Source: an uncultured bacterium (lineage in GTDB: Bacteria; Patescibacteriota; Minisyncoccia; Phycocordibacterales; Phycocordibacteraceae). From it: a stretch of 34,049 nucleotides of DNA. The stretch covers positions 1 to 34,049 of the forward strand of contig CAJEYI010000010.1 in the NCBI GenBank assembly GCA_903994795.1. Reading direction: 5' to 3'. The notes under the pieces are model-generated. The model was not told the origin of the DNA, did not search any database, and worked only from the letters and a program-made list of their open reading frames with translations. Each line of letters starts with the position of its first letter. Position 1 is the stretch's first letter. Made by a program: the position numbers and the translations under genes. Below, piece after piece: positions 18,934 through 27,675 of this stretch.

Positions 18934-18969
18934 AAACAAAAAGAACTCCTTCAGGAGTTCTTTTTGTTT
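18934..18969. terminator. Bidirectional Rho-independent terminator between convergent rpsI and glmS
   Basis: AAACAAAAAGAACTCC TTCA GGAGTTCTTTTTGTTT, 16-bp perfect stem with A-tract and T-tract on either strand. Confidence 0.9.
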
Positions 18970-18988
18970 TATGCAATAGCTAGTTTTA

Positions 18989-20818
18989 CTATTCGACAGT
19001 CACTGACTTCGCCAGGTTTCTTGGCATATCAATTGGAAGACCGCGCTCGTGTGCAACACAGTACGCGAATAGTTGCAAAGGAATGGTCGTAAGTATTGGT
19101 TGCAGACATTCAATTGTCTGAGGGATCATAATGATGTCCGCGGTGATTTTAGAAAGTTCTTGAGTGTCACCAGAAGTAACGGCAATTATCTTTCCGCCTC
19201 GCGCACGAATTTCTTCAATATTTGATCGAGTCTTTTCATACAAGGAATCTTTGGGCATAAGCGCTATAGTTGGGAAGTTCTCGTCGATAAGCGCAATGGG
19301 TCCGTGCTTCATTTCTCCTGCCCCATATGCTTCTGCGTGTATGTATGAAATTTCCTTAAGTTTCAATGCACCTTCATATGCAATAGGGAATTGAAACTTC
19401 CGTCCTATGTATAAAGCATCCCTCATGTCTGCGTGTCGTTTTGCAATATCAGAAACTACATCTTTATTTTGAAGTATGCTCCGAATATATGCTGGCAGAC
19501 GCGTGAGCTCCTGAATAATTTCTTGTGTTGAGTTGCTGTACGCGGTGCTATTTTGAAGTTCGCGTAGCCTTAGCGCAATAAGCACAAAGACCGTCATTTG
19601 AGAGATAAATGCCTTTGTGGAGGCTACGCCGATTTCTGGTCCAGCATGATTATACACGCCTGCATCTGTAGCTCGGGCAATACTAGAACCCACCGCATTA
19701 ACAACTCCGAGTGTGAGGATTCCCTGCTTTTTCGCTTCTCGAATTGCCTCAAGAGTATCTGCTGTTTCTCCGGATTGTGACACAGCAATAAGCACCGTAT
19801 CTTCGGGAACAGCAGTCCATCTCCTATATCGAAGTTCCGAAGCTATTTCAACCTCTACCGGTATTCCAGCAATTTCCTCAATTAGTAGCTCACCAACAAG
19901 GCCGGCGTAGTACGCACTGCCGCAGCCTGTAATAATGATGCGCTTTATTGCCTTGAGTCTTTCTTCGACATCTGCAAGGCCGCCGAGCTTTGCCGTCGAA
20001 TTCTCAATATCTAACCTCCCACGAAGTGTGTTCTCGATTACCTCAGGACCTTCCATAATTTCTTTAAGCATGAAGTGTTCGTATCCTTTCTTCTGTGCGG
20101 ATTCTATATCCCAGTCCAATACCTCTACTTTCTTATCAAGCACATCGCGTGATAGGTTCATTATTTCGTACGAGTCTTTCTCAAGGACTGCCATTTCACC
20201 ATCGTTTAGGTATGTGACATTCCTAGTGTGAGCCAATAGGGGACTAGCATCAGAAGCTATGTAGTATCCATCATCTCCTATACCAAGCATCAGTGGACTA
20301 CCAAACCGCGCAGCGACGAGTTTGTCTGGCTCTCGCACAGAAGCAACAGCAATACCATACGCACCACGTACCTCCTGGAGGGCCGTACCTACAGCGACTT
20401 CAAGTGGTACACCTTCTGCATAGTGGTGCCCAACAAGCTGCGCAAGCACCTCGCTATCTGTTTCTGTGGCACAGGCAATCCCAAAGCCTAGTAACTGTTC
20501 ACGGATTTCAAGATAGTTCTCAATGATTCCATTGTGTACAAGCCAGATAGTTTTTGACTGATCACAGTGTGGATGAGCATTGAGTTCTGTTGGTGCTCCA
20601 TGGGTAGCCCAACGAGTATGAGCAATACCAGCATTCCCAGCGAAATCACTTGGAATACTTTCTTCAAGCTTCGCTACTTTTCCGCTTCGCTTAATAACCC
20701 CTTGTCCTGCCACGTACAGTCCTGCAGAATCATATCCACGGTACTCAAGACCCTTTAACCCCTCAAGCAAATAGGGCGTTGCGTTTTTTGATCCAATGTA
20801 TCCGAGTATTCCACACAT
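18989..20818 (-). CDS. glmS: Glutamine-fructose-6-phosphate aminotransferase (isomerizing)
   Basis: MCGILGYIG N-terminal nucleophile; SIS domains (VSQSGETADTLEAIREAK); C-terminal LPIDMPRNLAKSVTVE. Confidence 0.97.
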   Translation of the reverse strand: MCGILGYIGSKNATPYLLEGLKGLEYRGYDSAGLYVAGQGVIKRSGKVAKLEESIPSDFAGNAGIAHTRWATHGAPTELNAHPHCDQSKTIWLVHNGIIENYLEIREQLLGFGIACATETDSEVLAQLVGHHYAEGVPLEVAVGTALQEVRGAYGIAVASVREPDKLVAARFGSPLMLGIGDDGYYIASDASPLLAHTRNVTYLNDGEMAVLEKDSYEIMNLSRDVLDKKVEVLDWDIESAQKKGYEHFMLKEIMEGPEVIENTLRGRLDIENSTAKLGGLADVEERLKAIKRIIITGCGSAYYAGLVGELLIEEIAGIPVEVEIASELRYRRWTAVPEDTVLIAVSQSGETADTLEAIREAKKQGILTLGVVNAVGSSIARATDAGVYNHAGPEIGVASTKAFISQMTVFVLIALRLRELQNSTAYSNSTQEIIQELTRLPAYIRSILQNKDVVSDIAKRHADMRDALYIGRKFQFPIAYEGALKLKEISYIHAEAYGAGEMKHGPIALIDENFPTIALMPKDSLYEKTRSNIEEIRARGGKIIAVTSGDTQELSKITADIIMIPQTIECLQPILTTIPLQLFAYCVAHERGLPIDMPRNLAKSVTVE

Positions 20819-20881
20819 AGTGTTTATTTCTAAAACTGCGACTGAATGCGAAAAGATGCGTAATTTGATACAATCGACACA

Positions 20882-21805
20882 ATGGAATCTTCCCGAACAA
20901 CCGCCCCATACAAAATCCTCCTCTTCTATAAATACGTTGATATTGCTGACCCGGACACACTGGCAGATTCGTTGCGTACTTTAGCAAAGGAATTAAACCT
21001 CACCGGACGCATCCTCATAGCTACCGAAGGTATAAATGGCACAGTCGAGGGGGATGTAGAAAGTACTAAAATCTTTGCGCAGAGACTTCTTGAGAATCCG
21101 CTGTTTTCAGATGTATGCGTAAAGCTGAGCGAAGGGACTGGCGACGCCTTTCCAAAACTCTCAGTGAAGGTTCGAAATGAAATTGTAGGTACACGATACC
21201 CACAAGAAGATGCGTACCCACAAATGCGAACCGCACCACGCATCACTGCTGAAGAACTTCGAGATTGGTTTGAGCGTGGTGAGGAGTTTGAGATTGTTGA
21301 TATGCGTAATGACTACGAATTTGCTTCAGGCCACTTTAAAGGATCAATTGATCCTGGCATGCAGGCCTCTCGCGATCTTCCAGAGAAACTTCCACTGCTC
21401 GAACCTCTCAAGAAAAAGAAAGTGCTCACGGTATGCACGGGAGGAATTCGTTGTGAAAAGATGTCAGCATATCTTTTAAATAATGGTTTTGAAGATGTGT
21501 ATCAGCTCGAGGACGGCATTCATGGCTATATGCAAAAGTATCCTGGCAAGGACTTTGTGGGTGCACTCTATACGTTTGATAAACGAAAGACCATGCACTT
21601 TGGTGATGGGGAAGAGAATGGCCAGAAGATAGAGCGAGAGATAGTTGGTACATGCTATCTATGTGGAGACAAGACTGAGGAGTACGTAAACTGCGGAAAC
21701 GACTACTGCCACCGTCACTTTCTCGCGTGCCTCAACTGCCAGACAGGGGAGCGAACGTTCTGCTCGGAGCTTTGTATGGAAACGTCTAGCGCTTTGCCTC
21801 AATAA
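20882..21805 (+). CDS. trhO: Rhodanese-family tRNA uridine(34) hydroxylase (TrhO/YceA-like)
   Basis: LLFYKYVDIADPDTL...GRILIATEGINGTVEG...FEIVDMRNDYEFASGHFKGSIDPG...VLTVCTGGIRCEKMSAYL. Confidence 0.92.
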   Translation: MESSRTTAPYKILLFYKYVDIADPDTLADSLRTLAKELNLTGRILIATEGINGTVEGDVESTKIFAQRLLENPLFSDVCVKLSEGTGDAFPKLSVKVRNEIVGTRYPQEDAYPQMRTAPRITAEELRDWFERGEEFEIVDMRNDYEFASGHFKGSIDPGMQASRDLPEKLPLLEPLKKKKVLTVCTGGIRCEKMSAYLLNNGFEDVYQLEDGIHGYMQKYPGKDFVGALYTFDKRKTMHFGDGEENGQKIEREIVGTCYLCGDKTEEYVNCGNDYCHRHFLACLNCQTGERTFCSELCMETSSALPQ

Positions 21806-21834
21806 CATATGTTTACTTAGTTAAAATAAAAGTT

Positions 21835-22422
21835 ATGGAGAATATAGAACAAAGAGAATCAAAAAAAGGAATTCAATATCCTCGGATTGCTGAGGAAATC
21901 TTAAAACGAGTCGAAGTTGACCAAGATATGCGGAGCAAGACAATAGATGATGACTCAACTTGGGATGAGAGTATAGATCAACAAAACACACAAGCGATGG
22001 AGCGTATTGTTGCTGAAATTGGCTGGCCAACAATTTCTAAAGTTGGAGCTGAAGCCGCAAATGCAGCGTGGCTATTGGTTCAACATGCAGACCATAACCC
22101 AGTATTTCAACAATACTGTCTAACTTTAATGCTGGCTGAGCCCAGTGAAGAAGTTACACGTCAAGAAATAGCATATTTGGAAGATCGTGTTCGCGTAAAT
22201 ACGAATAGAGCTCAACTTTACGGAACTCAATTCACTGAAACTAGAGACGTAGAGACGGCAGAAAAAGTAATTTCTTATGGGCCAAGACCAATTGAAGATT
22301 TTGCAAATATAGACAGTCGACGAAATTCAATGGGTCTTGGTCCATTTGAAGAATACAGAAATGAGATTACAAAAAAGTATTATCCGCATCTACTAGAAGA
22401 TACTGTTAAAGGTTTTGACTAG
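21835..22422 (+). CDS. DUF6624-like protein
   Basis: IGWPTISKVGAEAANAAWLLVQHADHNPVFQQYCL...YLEDRVRVNTNRAQLYGTQF pattern; TAAAAT 7 nt upstream of ATG. Confidence 0.75.
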   Translation: MENIEQRESKKGIQYPRIAEEILKRVEVDQDMRSKTIDDDSTWDESIDQQNTQAMERIVAEIGWPTISKVGAEAANAAWLLVQHADHNPVFQQYCLTLMLAEPSEEVTRQEIAYLEDRVRVNTNRAQLYGTQFTETRDVETAEKVISYGPRPIEDFANIDSRRNSMGLGPFEEYRNEITKKYYPHLLEDTVKGFD

Positions 22423-22449
22423 CTCAACACTTTCGGGCATAGTATAGCT

Positions 22450-23004
22450 ATGAATGATGACGATGTAATTATTGAAGAAGATGGGGACGAGGAAACTGGT
22501 GGGAGCGAAGAAGAACTCGAAGCCACTGAGTCTCGCCTCGATACTAAACTCGCAAAGATGCGAGCGGAATTAGATCAGGTAAAGAAGGAGAAGCAGGAAA
22601 ACCTCGATGGGTGGCAGCGCGCAAAGGCTGACTATGTGAATGCACTTAAGCGCTTCGAAGAAGACAAGAAGGCAGCGCTTGAAATAGGCACACTAAAAGC
22701 AGCCCTCGCTTTTCTTCCTGCGATTGACTCTCTCGAACGCGCAAAGGAAACTACCGAGCTACCAGAAGGCTTTGCAGGTATCGTGAAGCAGCTTGAGGGA
22801 GCTGTAGCAAAGCTCGGACTTACACAGTTTGGAGCGGTAGGGGATATGTTTGATCCAATGATGCATGAAGCACTGGGGCAGGACGAGGCGAAGTCTGCAG
22901 ATGAGGATGACACCATTACTGCAGTACTTGAAACAGGATGGAAAATGGGAGAGCAGGTCGTACGACCAGCAAAAGTTCGTGTTGCTCACTACACACAATC
23001 TTAA
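22450..23004 (+). CDS. grpE: Nucleotide exchange factor GrpE
   Basis: DGWQRAKADYVNALKRFEEDKK...FLPAIDSLERA...VGDMFDPMMHEAL...GWKMGEQVVRPAKVRVA. Confidence 0.93.
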   Translation: MNDDDVIIEEDGDEETGGSEEELEATESRLDTKLAKMRAELDQVKKEKQENLDGWQRAKADYVNALKRFEEDKKAALEIGTLKAALAFLPAIDSLERAKETTELPEGFAGIVKQLEGAVAKLGLTQFGAVGDMFDPMMHEALGQDEAKSADEDDTITAVLETGWKMGEQVVRPAKVRVAHYTQS

Positions 23005-23011
23005 TTAGTCA

Positions 23012-23046
23012 AAAACTCAGCAAAAGTTTAGAACTACTTTAGTTTT
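23012..23046 (+). terminator. Possible grpE terminator (bulged stem, T-rich end)
   Basis: AAAACT(CAGCA)AAAGT...ACTTTAGTTTTT; imperfect. Confidence 0.35.
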
Positions 23047-23063
23047 TATTCATGGTGCTTTTT

Positions 23064-23069
23064 TATACT
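23064..23069 (+). promoter_or_regulatory. -10 element for the tRNA-like RNA
   Basis: TATACT, 7 nt before the first acceptor base (23077); no clear -35. Confidence 0.5.
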
Positions 23070-23076
23070 ATGAATA

Positions 23077-23146
23077 GCTGGCGGTTATTGGAACAAGTTT
23101 ACCTGACAGTCTAACTTAGAGGGTTCGATTCCTTCCGCCAGCACCA
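23077..23146 (+). ncRNA. Non-canonical tRNA-like RNA with encoded CCA
   Basis: Acceptor GCTGGCG/CGCCAGC (7 bp) + ACCA; GTT-ATTGG-AAC mini-arm; AAGTT-TACCTGACAGTCT-AACTT arm; 1-nt spacer; T-arm GAGGG-TTCGATT-CCTTC. All 70 nt are accounted for, but D and anticodon arms are atypical. Confidence 0.6.
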
Positions 23147-23155
23147 GCAGATTTG

Positions 23156-23183
23156 TTGACATCAAAAACGCTTGATATAAAAT
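23156..23183 (+). promoter_or_regulatory. sigma70-type promoter for a small RNA
   Basis: TTGACA (23156-23161), 16-nt spacer, TAAAAT (23178-23183). Confidence 0.75.
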
Positions 23184-23189
23184 AGTAGG

Positions 23190-23266
23190 TAAGGCTGTCA
23201 GGCCAATACTTTCGAACCCTCAAAAGTAACATCAAGCACCAGAGCAATCTGGTGCTTGTTGCTTTT
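23190..23266 (+). ncRNA. Putative small RNA with segments complementary to the adjacent tRNA-like RNA
   Basis: Consensus promoter upstream and intrinsic terminator at the 3' end; internal TACTTT-CGAACCCTCA-AAAGTA hairpin; no ORF. Confidence 0.65.
23233..23266 (+). terminator. Intrinsic terminator of the small RNA
   Basis: CAAGCACCAGA-GCAA-TCTGGTGCTTG (11-bp perfect stem, GNRA loop) then TTGCTTTT. Confidence 0.85.
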
Positions 23267-23280
23267 AGCTTTTGGTAGAT

Positions 23281-23308
23281 TTGAACTTAAATTTGAAAGG
23301 TGTAAAAT
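23281..23308 (+). promoter_or_regulatory. dnaK promoter candidate
   Basis: TTGAAC (23281-23286), 16-nt spacer, TAAAAT (23303-23308) with TG immediately upstream. Confidence 0.55.
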
Positions 23309-23318
23309 GTACGTATTA

Positions 23319-23370
23319 GCGTGCTGGCACGTATATACAAACGAAGCACGCAAAGTTGTCGCGTTGCGAC
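23319..23370 (+). promoter_or_regulatory. Structured dnaK 5' leader
   Basis: CGTGC-TG-GCACG (23320-23331), alternative GCGTGCT/AGCACGC pairing (23319-23325 with 23345-23351), and GTCGC-GTT-GCGAC (23358-23370). Confidence 0.55.
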
Positions 23371-23401
23371 GCTATTATTTAACTTTATAACTTTTCACAC
23401 T

Positions 23402-25312
23402 ATGGCAAAAATTCTTGGAATTGACCTCGGCACCACAAACTCAGCGATGGCCATCATGGAAGGTGGTGAGCCTCGCGTACTAGAAAACTCTGATGGAGCA
23501 CGCACGACTCCATCCGTTGTTGCAATTGCAAAAAATGGCGAGCGACTCGTAGGAACACTTGCGAAGCGTCAGGCTGTAACAAACCCAAAGAATACTATTT
23601 ATGGTATTAAGCGATTCATGGGCCATCGCTTCGATGATGCTGCCGTAAAGAATGACGTAGGTGTTGTGCCTTACGAAATCAAAGCTGGACCAGACGGAGG
23701 GGTAGTCGTGCACCTCGGTGACAAAGACTACCGACCAGAAGAAGTGTCAGCAATGATTTTGAGCAAGCTCAAGGCAGATGCGGAAGCAAAACTTGGTGAA
23801 AAAATTACTGAAGCAGTCATCACAGTGCCTGCGTACTTCGACGATGCACAGCGAAACGCGACAAAGGCAGCAGGCCAGGTAGCAGGCCTCGATGTGAAGC
23901 GCATCATAAACGAACCCACAGCAGCAGCGCTCGCATACGGATTTAATAAAAAGAAAGACGAGAAGATTGCAGTGTACGACTTCGGAGGAGGAACATTCGA
24001 CGTTTCTATTCTTGAGGTGGGAGATGATGTAGTAGAAGTGAAGTCTACAGACGGGGACTCGCACATGGGAGGTCGTGATATTGATCAAAAAATCGTGCGC
24101 TACATTGCAGACGAATTCAAAAAACAGAGCGGTATTGATGTAACAAAAGACGCACTTGCACTCCAGCGTCTCGATGAGGCAGCCGAAAAGGCAAAGCATG
24201 AACTATCTTCTGCACCTCAAACAGAAATCAACATTCCATTTATCACTTCTGATGCAGATGGCCCGAAACACCTTCTCCTTAACATCACTCGAGCTACTCT
24301 CGAATCACTTTCAGAGGAATTCATTACTCGCTCAATCGACATCACAAAACGTGCTCTTGAAGCATCAGGCCTTAAAGCTTCTGATATTAGCGAAGTAATC
24401 ATGGTTGGTGGTCAGACCCGCATGCCAAAGATTCAGGAGGAGGTGAAGAAGCTTTTCGGAAAGGAGCCAAACCTCAGCGTAAACCCAGATGAAGTCGTTG
24501 CTATGGGTGCTGCAATTCAGGCAGGTATTCTGCAGGGAGACGTAAAGGATATTCTTCTCGTCGATGTTATTCCTCTATCACTCTCTATCGAGACCGCTGG
24601 AGGAGTAGCAACAAAGATCATCGAACGAAACACTGCAATTCCAACATCTCGCTCACAAACATTCTCAACATATGCTGATAATCAGACAAGCGTAGAGATT
24701 CACGTCGTGCAGGGAGAGCGGGCAATGGCAGCAGACAACAAGGATCTTGGAAAGTTCCAGCTCGAAGGAATTCCACCAGCTCCTCGCGGACTTCCACAAA
24801 TTGAAGTTACTTTTGACCTCGACACAAACGGTATTCTCACCGTAAAGGCAAAGGAGAAGACAACTGGAAAAGAGCAGTCAATTCGTATTGAGGGCTCAAC
24901 CGGACTTTCAAGTGCGGATATTGAGAAGATGAAGCAGGACGCGGAGATGCACGCAGGAGAAGATGCGAAACGAAAAGAAATTGTAGAAGTGAAAAACCTT
25001 GCAGAGCAGATGATCTATACAGCTGAAAAAGCAGTGAAGGATAATGGAGACAAAGTAGATGCATCAGTTGTTACTGAGGTAAACGAGAAGATTGCAGCAT
25101 TGAAGACTGCTCGAGAAGGTGAAGATATCGAAGCAATTAAGTCTGCGAGCGAAGCGCTTTCTACTTCACTCTCCAAGATTGGCGAAGCCATGATGAAAAA
25201 TCAGCCTGAGGCAGGGCAGGGAGGTGAGGCAACAGGGAGTCCCGAAGGGGCCGGATCTGGGCCAGAGGCAGGAGCAAGCGACGCAGAATTCACCGAAAAG
25301 CCTGCAGAATAA
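23402..25312 (+). CDS. dnaK: Molecular chaperone DnaK (Hsp70)
   Basis: [41 protein letters not shown]; start set at 23402 instead of 23321. Confidence 0.98.
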   Translation: MAKILGIDLGTTNSAMAIMEGGEPRVLENSDGARTTPSVVAIAKNGERLVGTLAKRQAVTNPKNTIYGIKRFMGHRFDDAAVKNDVGVVPYEIKAGPDGGVVVHLGDKDYRPEEVSAMILSKLKADAEAKLGEKITEAVITVPAYFDDAQRNATKAAGQVAGLDVKRIINEPTAAALAYGFNKKKDEKIAVYDFGGGTFDVSILEVGDDVVEVKSTDGDSHMGGRDIDQKIVRYIADEFKKQSGIDVTKDALALQRLDEAAEKAKHELSSAPQTEINIPFITSDADGPKHLLLNITRATLESLSEEFITRSIDITKRALEASGLKASDISEVIMVGGQTRMPKIQEEVKKLFGKEPNLSVNPDEVVAMGAAIQAGILQGDVKDILLVDVIPLSLSIETAGGVATKIIERNTAIPTSRSQTFSTYADNQTSVEIHVVQGERAMAADNKDLGKFQLEGIPPAPRGLPQIEVTFDLDTNGILTVKAKEKTTGKEQSIRIEGSTGLSSADIEKMKQDAEMHAGEDAKRKEIVEVKNLAEQMIYTAEKAVKDNGDKVDASVVTEVNEKIAALKTAREGEDIEAIKSASEALSTSLSKIGEAMMKNQPEAGQGGEATGSPEGAGSGPEAGASDAEFTEKPAE

Positions 25313-25338
25313 AGTTATCTAGGTTCGGGCCATTAGGC

Positions 25339-25367
25339 TTGACATTTGGGCACTTATCGTGTATTAA
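25339..25367 (+). promoter_or_regulatory. sigma70-type promoter giving a leaderless start
   Basis: TTGACA (25339-25344), 17-nt spacer, TATTAA (25362-25367), then 7 nt to ATG 25375. Confidence 0.75.
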
Positions 25368-25374
25368 TGTATAT

Positions 25375-25893
25375 ATGAATACACGCGCCACTTCCGCAAG
25401 CAACATGTCTGCCTTTGCCATATTATTCGTAGCTTCTACTGCATTTAGTGGTCTAGCTATTGCTGCCCCTGCTCATGCTGACTATGGAGCACTGCCTATA
25501 TACAACTCAATCGATGCGGTTTGTTCAGGACGCAACGATCCAAACTGTCTTCTAAAGGAAACGCAGGCTGATATTCAGCAATCCTCTCAGTACCAGCCAC
25601 AATTCTCGCAGAATTACTACAATTCAAATCAAAATTACCAGTCGTACAATTCTGAACACAACCACAATTACAACACATCCTCATTCAACTGGTCATACGT
25701 ACCTCCTACATACAGCTACTACAACACACCATCATCGTATTACAATAGTTATCCTAGTTCATATTGGTTTGAATATCAGTACTCATATTCATTCCCTTCG
25801 TATGCGGATAACAACTATGGATATACACCAGTAACAAATAGTAGCCTACATGCACCTTGGACATACTATCCAACGAACTACTACAGCTTCTAG
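25375..25893 (+). CDS. Secreted Tyr/Asn/Ser-rich low-complexity protein
   Basis: Signal peptide-like MNTRATSASNMSAFAILFVASTAFSGLAIAAPAHA, then a Tyr/Asn/Ser/Gln/Pro-rich tail. Start corrected from 25339. Confidence 0.8.
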   Translation: MNTRATSASNMSAFAILFVASTAFSGLAIAAPAHADYGALPIYNSIDAVCSGRNDPNCLLKETQADIQQSSQYQPQFSQNYYNSNQNYQSYNSEHNHNYNTSSFNWSYVPPTYSYYNTPSSYYNSYPSSYWFEYQYSYSFPSYADNNYGYTPVTNSSLHAPWTYYPTNYYSF

Positions 25894-25915
25894 AACATAA
25901 GCCCTGAAGCAGATA

Positions 25916-25947
25916 AAACGCACATGAGTTGCCCCTCATGTGCGTTT
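25916..25947 (+). terminator. Intrinsic terminator
   Basis: AAACGCACATGAG TTGCCC CTCATGTGCGTTT, 13-bp perfect stem. Confidence 0.75.
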
Positions 25948-25984
25948 GTCGTATTATTAGCTTAATCAGCTAATTCGTAGAACT

Positions 25985-27085
25985 ATGGCTAATACATCAA
26001 AAAACTACTACGAAATACTTGGCATCGACAAGAAAGCCAACAAAGAGGACGTCAAAAAGGCGTTCAGGAAACTTGCGCAAAAACATCATCCTGACAAAGG
26101 TGGGAGCGAGGACAAGTTTAAGGAAATAACTGAGGCATACAGCATCCTTTCAGACGACAAGAAGCGTCGCGAATATGATTCGTATGGACAGACATTTGCA
26201 GGAGGTGGACCTGGAGCAGGTGGCTTCGGTGGAAACATGGGAGGTTTTGATTTCTCAAATTTCCAAGGTGCAAATATGGGTGGGATCGAATTCGACATCT
26301 CTGATCTTTTTGGAGGGATGGCGGGCGATATGTTTGGGGGGAACCGTGGCGCACGAGCCAATCGAGGGCGTGATATTTCGATGGATGTGGAAGTTAGTTT
26401 CAAGGAGTCCATCCTTGGTGCAAAGCGTTCAGTACTTATCACAAAAGTCGCAAAATGCGTAACATGTGAGGGAACAGGAGCGAAACCAAAAACAGAAATG
26501 GAGACCTGTAAGACCTGTAATGGCGCAGGACGAATTCACGAAACACGTGACTCAGTGCTTGGTGCTTTTACAAGTGTCCGCACATGTCCGCACTGCGAAG
26601 GTGCGGGCAAAGTACCGAAGGAAAAGTGCGCAACATGCTCAGGTAGGGGAGTTGTACGAAAGGAAGAGGAAATCAAACTCACGATTCCAGCCGGCATGGA
26701 CAATGGCGAAATGATTCGTATGCCTGGACAGGGCGAGGCAGTCAAGAATGGCACCTCAGGAGACTTGTATATAAAGGTTCATGTAAAACCTCACCAGACA
26801 TTTCGCAAGGAAGGAGCAAATCTCGTGATGAATCTACCGATCAAACTCACCGATGCACTTCTTGGTACGACAGTCACCATTAACACTATTGATGACAAAG
26901 TCCTTGAAGTAAAAATTCCCGTTATGCAAAACACTGAAGAAACACTTCGTGTTCGCAACAAAGGCGTTGCATATAGCGATGGAGGCACCGGTGACCTACT
27001 CATCCGTGTAACTGCAAGTCTTCCACGAAAGCTTTCAGGAAAGGCAAAGAAGGCGATAGAGGAACTCAAGAGCGAAGGGTTATAG
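25985..27085 (+). CDS. dnaJ: Chaperone protein DnaJ
   Basis: J domain with HPD (KHHPDKGG), G/F-rich segment, four CxxCxGxG-type zinc motifs. Confidence 0.97.
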   Translation: MANTSKNYYEILGIDKKANKEDVKKAFRKLAQKHHPDKGGSEDKFKEITEAYSILSDDKKRREYDSYGQTFAGGGPGAGGFGGNMGGFDFSNFQGANMGGIEFDISDLFGGMAGDMFGGNRGARANRGRDISMDVEVSFKESILGAKRSVLITKVAKCVTCEGTGAKPKTEMETCKTCNGAGRIHETRDSVLGAFTSVRTCPHCEGAGKVPKEKCATCSGRGVVRKEEEIKLTIPAGMDNGEMIRMPGQGEAVKNGTSGDLYIKVHVKPHQTFRKEGANLVMNLPIKLTDALLGTTVTINTIDDKVLEVKIPVMQNTEETLRVRNKGVAYSDGGTGDLLIRVTASLPRKLSGKAKKAIEELKSEGL

Positions 27086-27116
27086 GAATGTGTGCCGTGG
27101 GCGGTATACTATACAT

Positions 27117-27644
27117 ATGGATGTAAATAGCCTCGCTCTCCAAGTTTCAAATGTCGCCACTGCAAGTGCCTTTAATGCATGGGCACTCATTGGGAACTTT
27201 TTAATCTTGGCAGTACTTACCCTGCTTATGATTGCCTTCTCATACTATGGTGGAAAGGGTGGCATCATCTCGCTCATAATGGCATTCTATGGTGGATACG
27301 GTCTCTACCTTGTATTTCCGTACACCTCAGTGATTGTAGATGCTGGAGGTACTCCATTGTTTAAAGCACTTATAAGCATCTTTATCTTTCTTGTCGCACT
27401 CTTCATACCATTCATATTTATCCAACGTCTCATTAAAGGTGGTTTTGGTGTATTGAGTTTCGTTCCTCGATTTGCACTCTCATTTCTCGCCGCATGCTTC
27501 TTGCTCGCGCTAGCGTACCACGTCTTTAACGTCTCACACATTTATACATTTCCCGAACCAATGAACACACTCTTTGCTCCGGACAGGTTCTTCTTCTGGT
27601 GGTTTATTGCTCCACTCGCTGGACTCTTCTATCTCGTGCATTAG
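27117..27644 (+). CDS. Multi-pass membrane protein, hypothetical
   Basis: Several hydrophobic segments; ATG 6 nt after TATACT (27105-27110). Confidence 0.75.
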   Translation: MDVNSLALQVSNVATASAFNAWALIGNFLILAVLTLLMIAFSYYGGKGGIISLIMAFYGGYGLYLVFPYTSVIVDAGGTPLFKALISIFIFLVALFIPFIFIQRLIKGGFGVLSFVPRFALSFLAACFLLALAYHVFNVSHIYTFPEPMNTLFAPDRFFFWWFIAPLAGLFYLVH

Positions 27645-27675
27645 TCAATTATTAAAATCGTGTTACAATATAAAG

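Noticed and set aside
18779-18983. Short ORFs on both strands across the rpsI-glmS gap
   Set aside because: They run through hairpins and the terminator; RNA structure explains the region better than protein coding.
23077-23266. Interpretation of the RNA locus as tmRNA, SRP RNA, 6S RNA or RNase P RNA
   Set aside because: Too short for tmRNA or RNase P; no tag ORF; no SRP GGAAGG-type motif and no long 6S-like bulged helix recognised.
23321-23401. 27-codon N-terminal extension of dnaK
   Set aside because: DnaK canonically begins [14 protein letters not shown]; the upstream open frame covers hairpins and looks like leader RNA.
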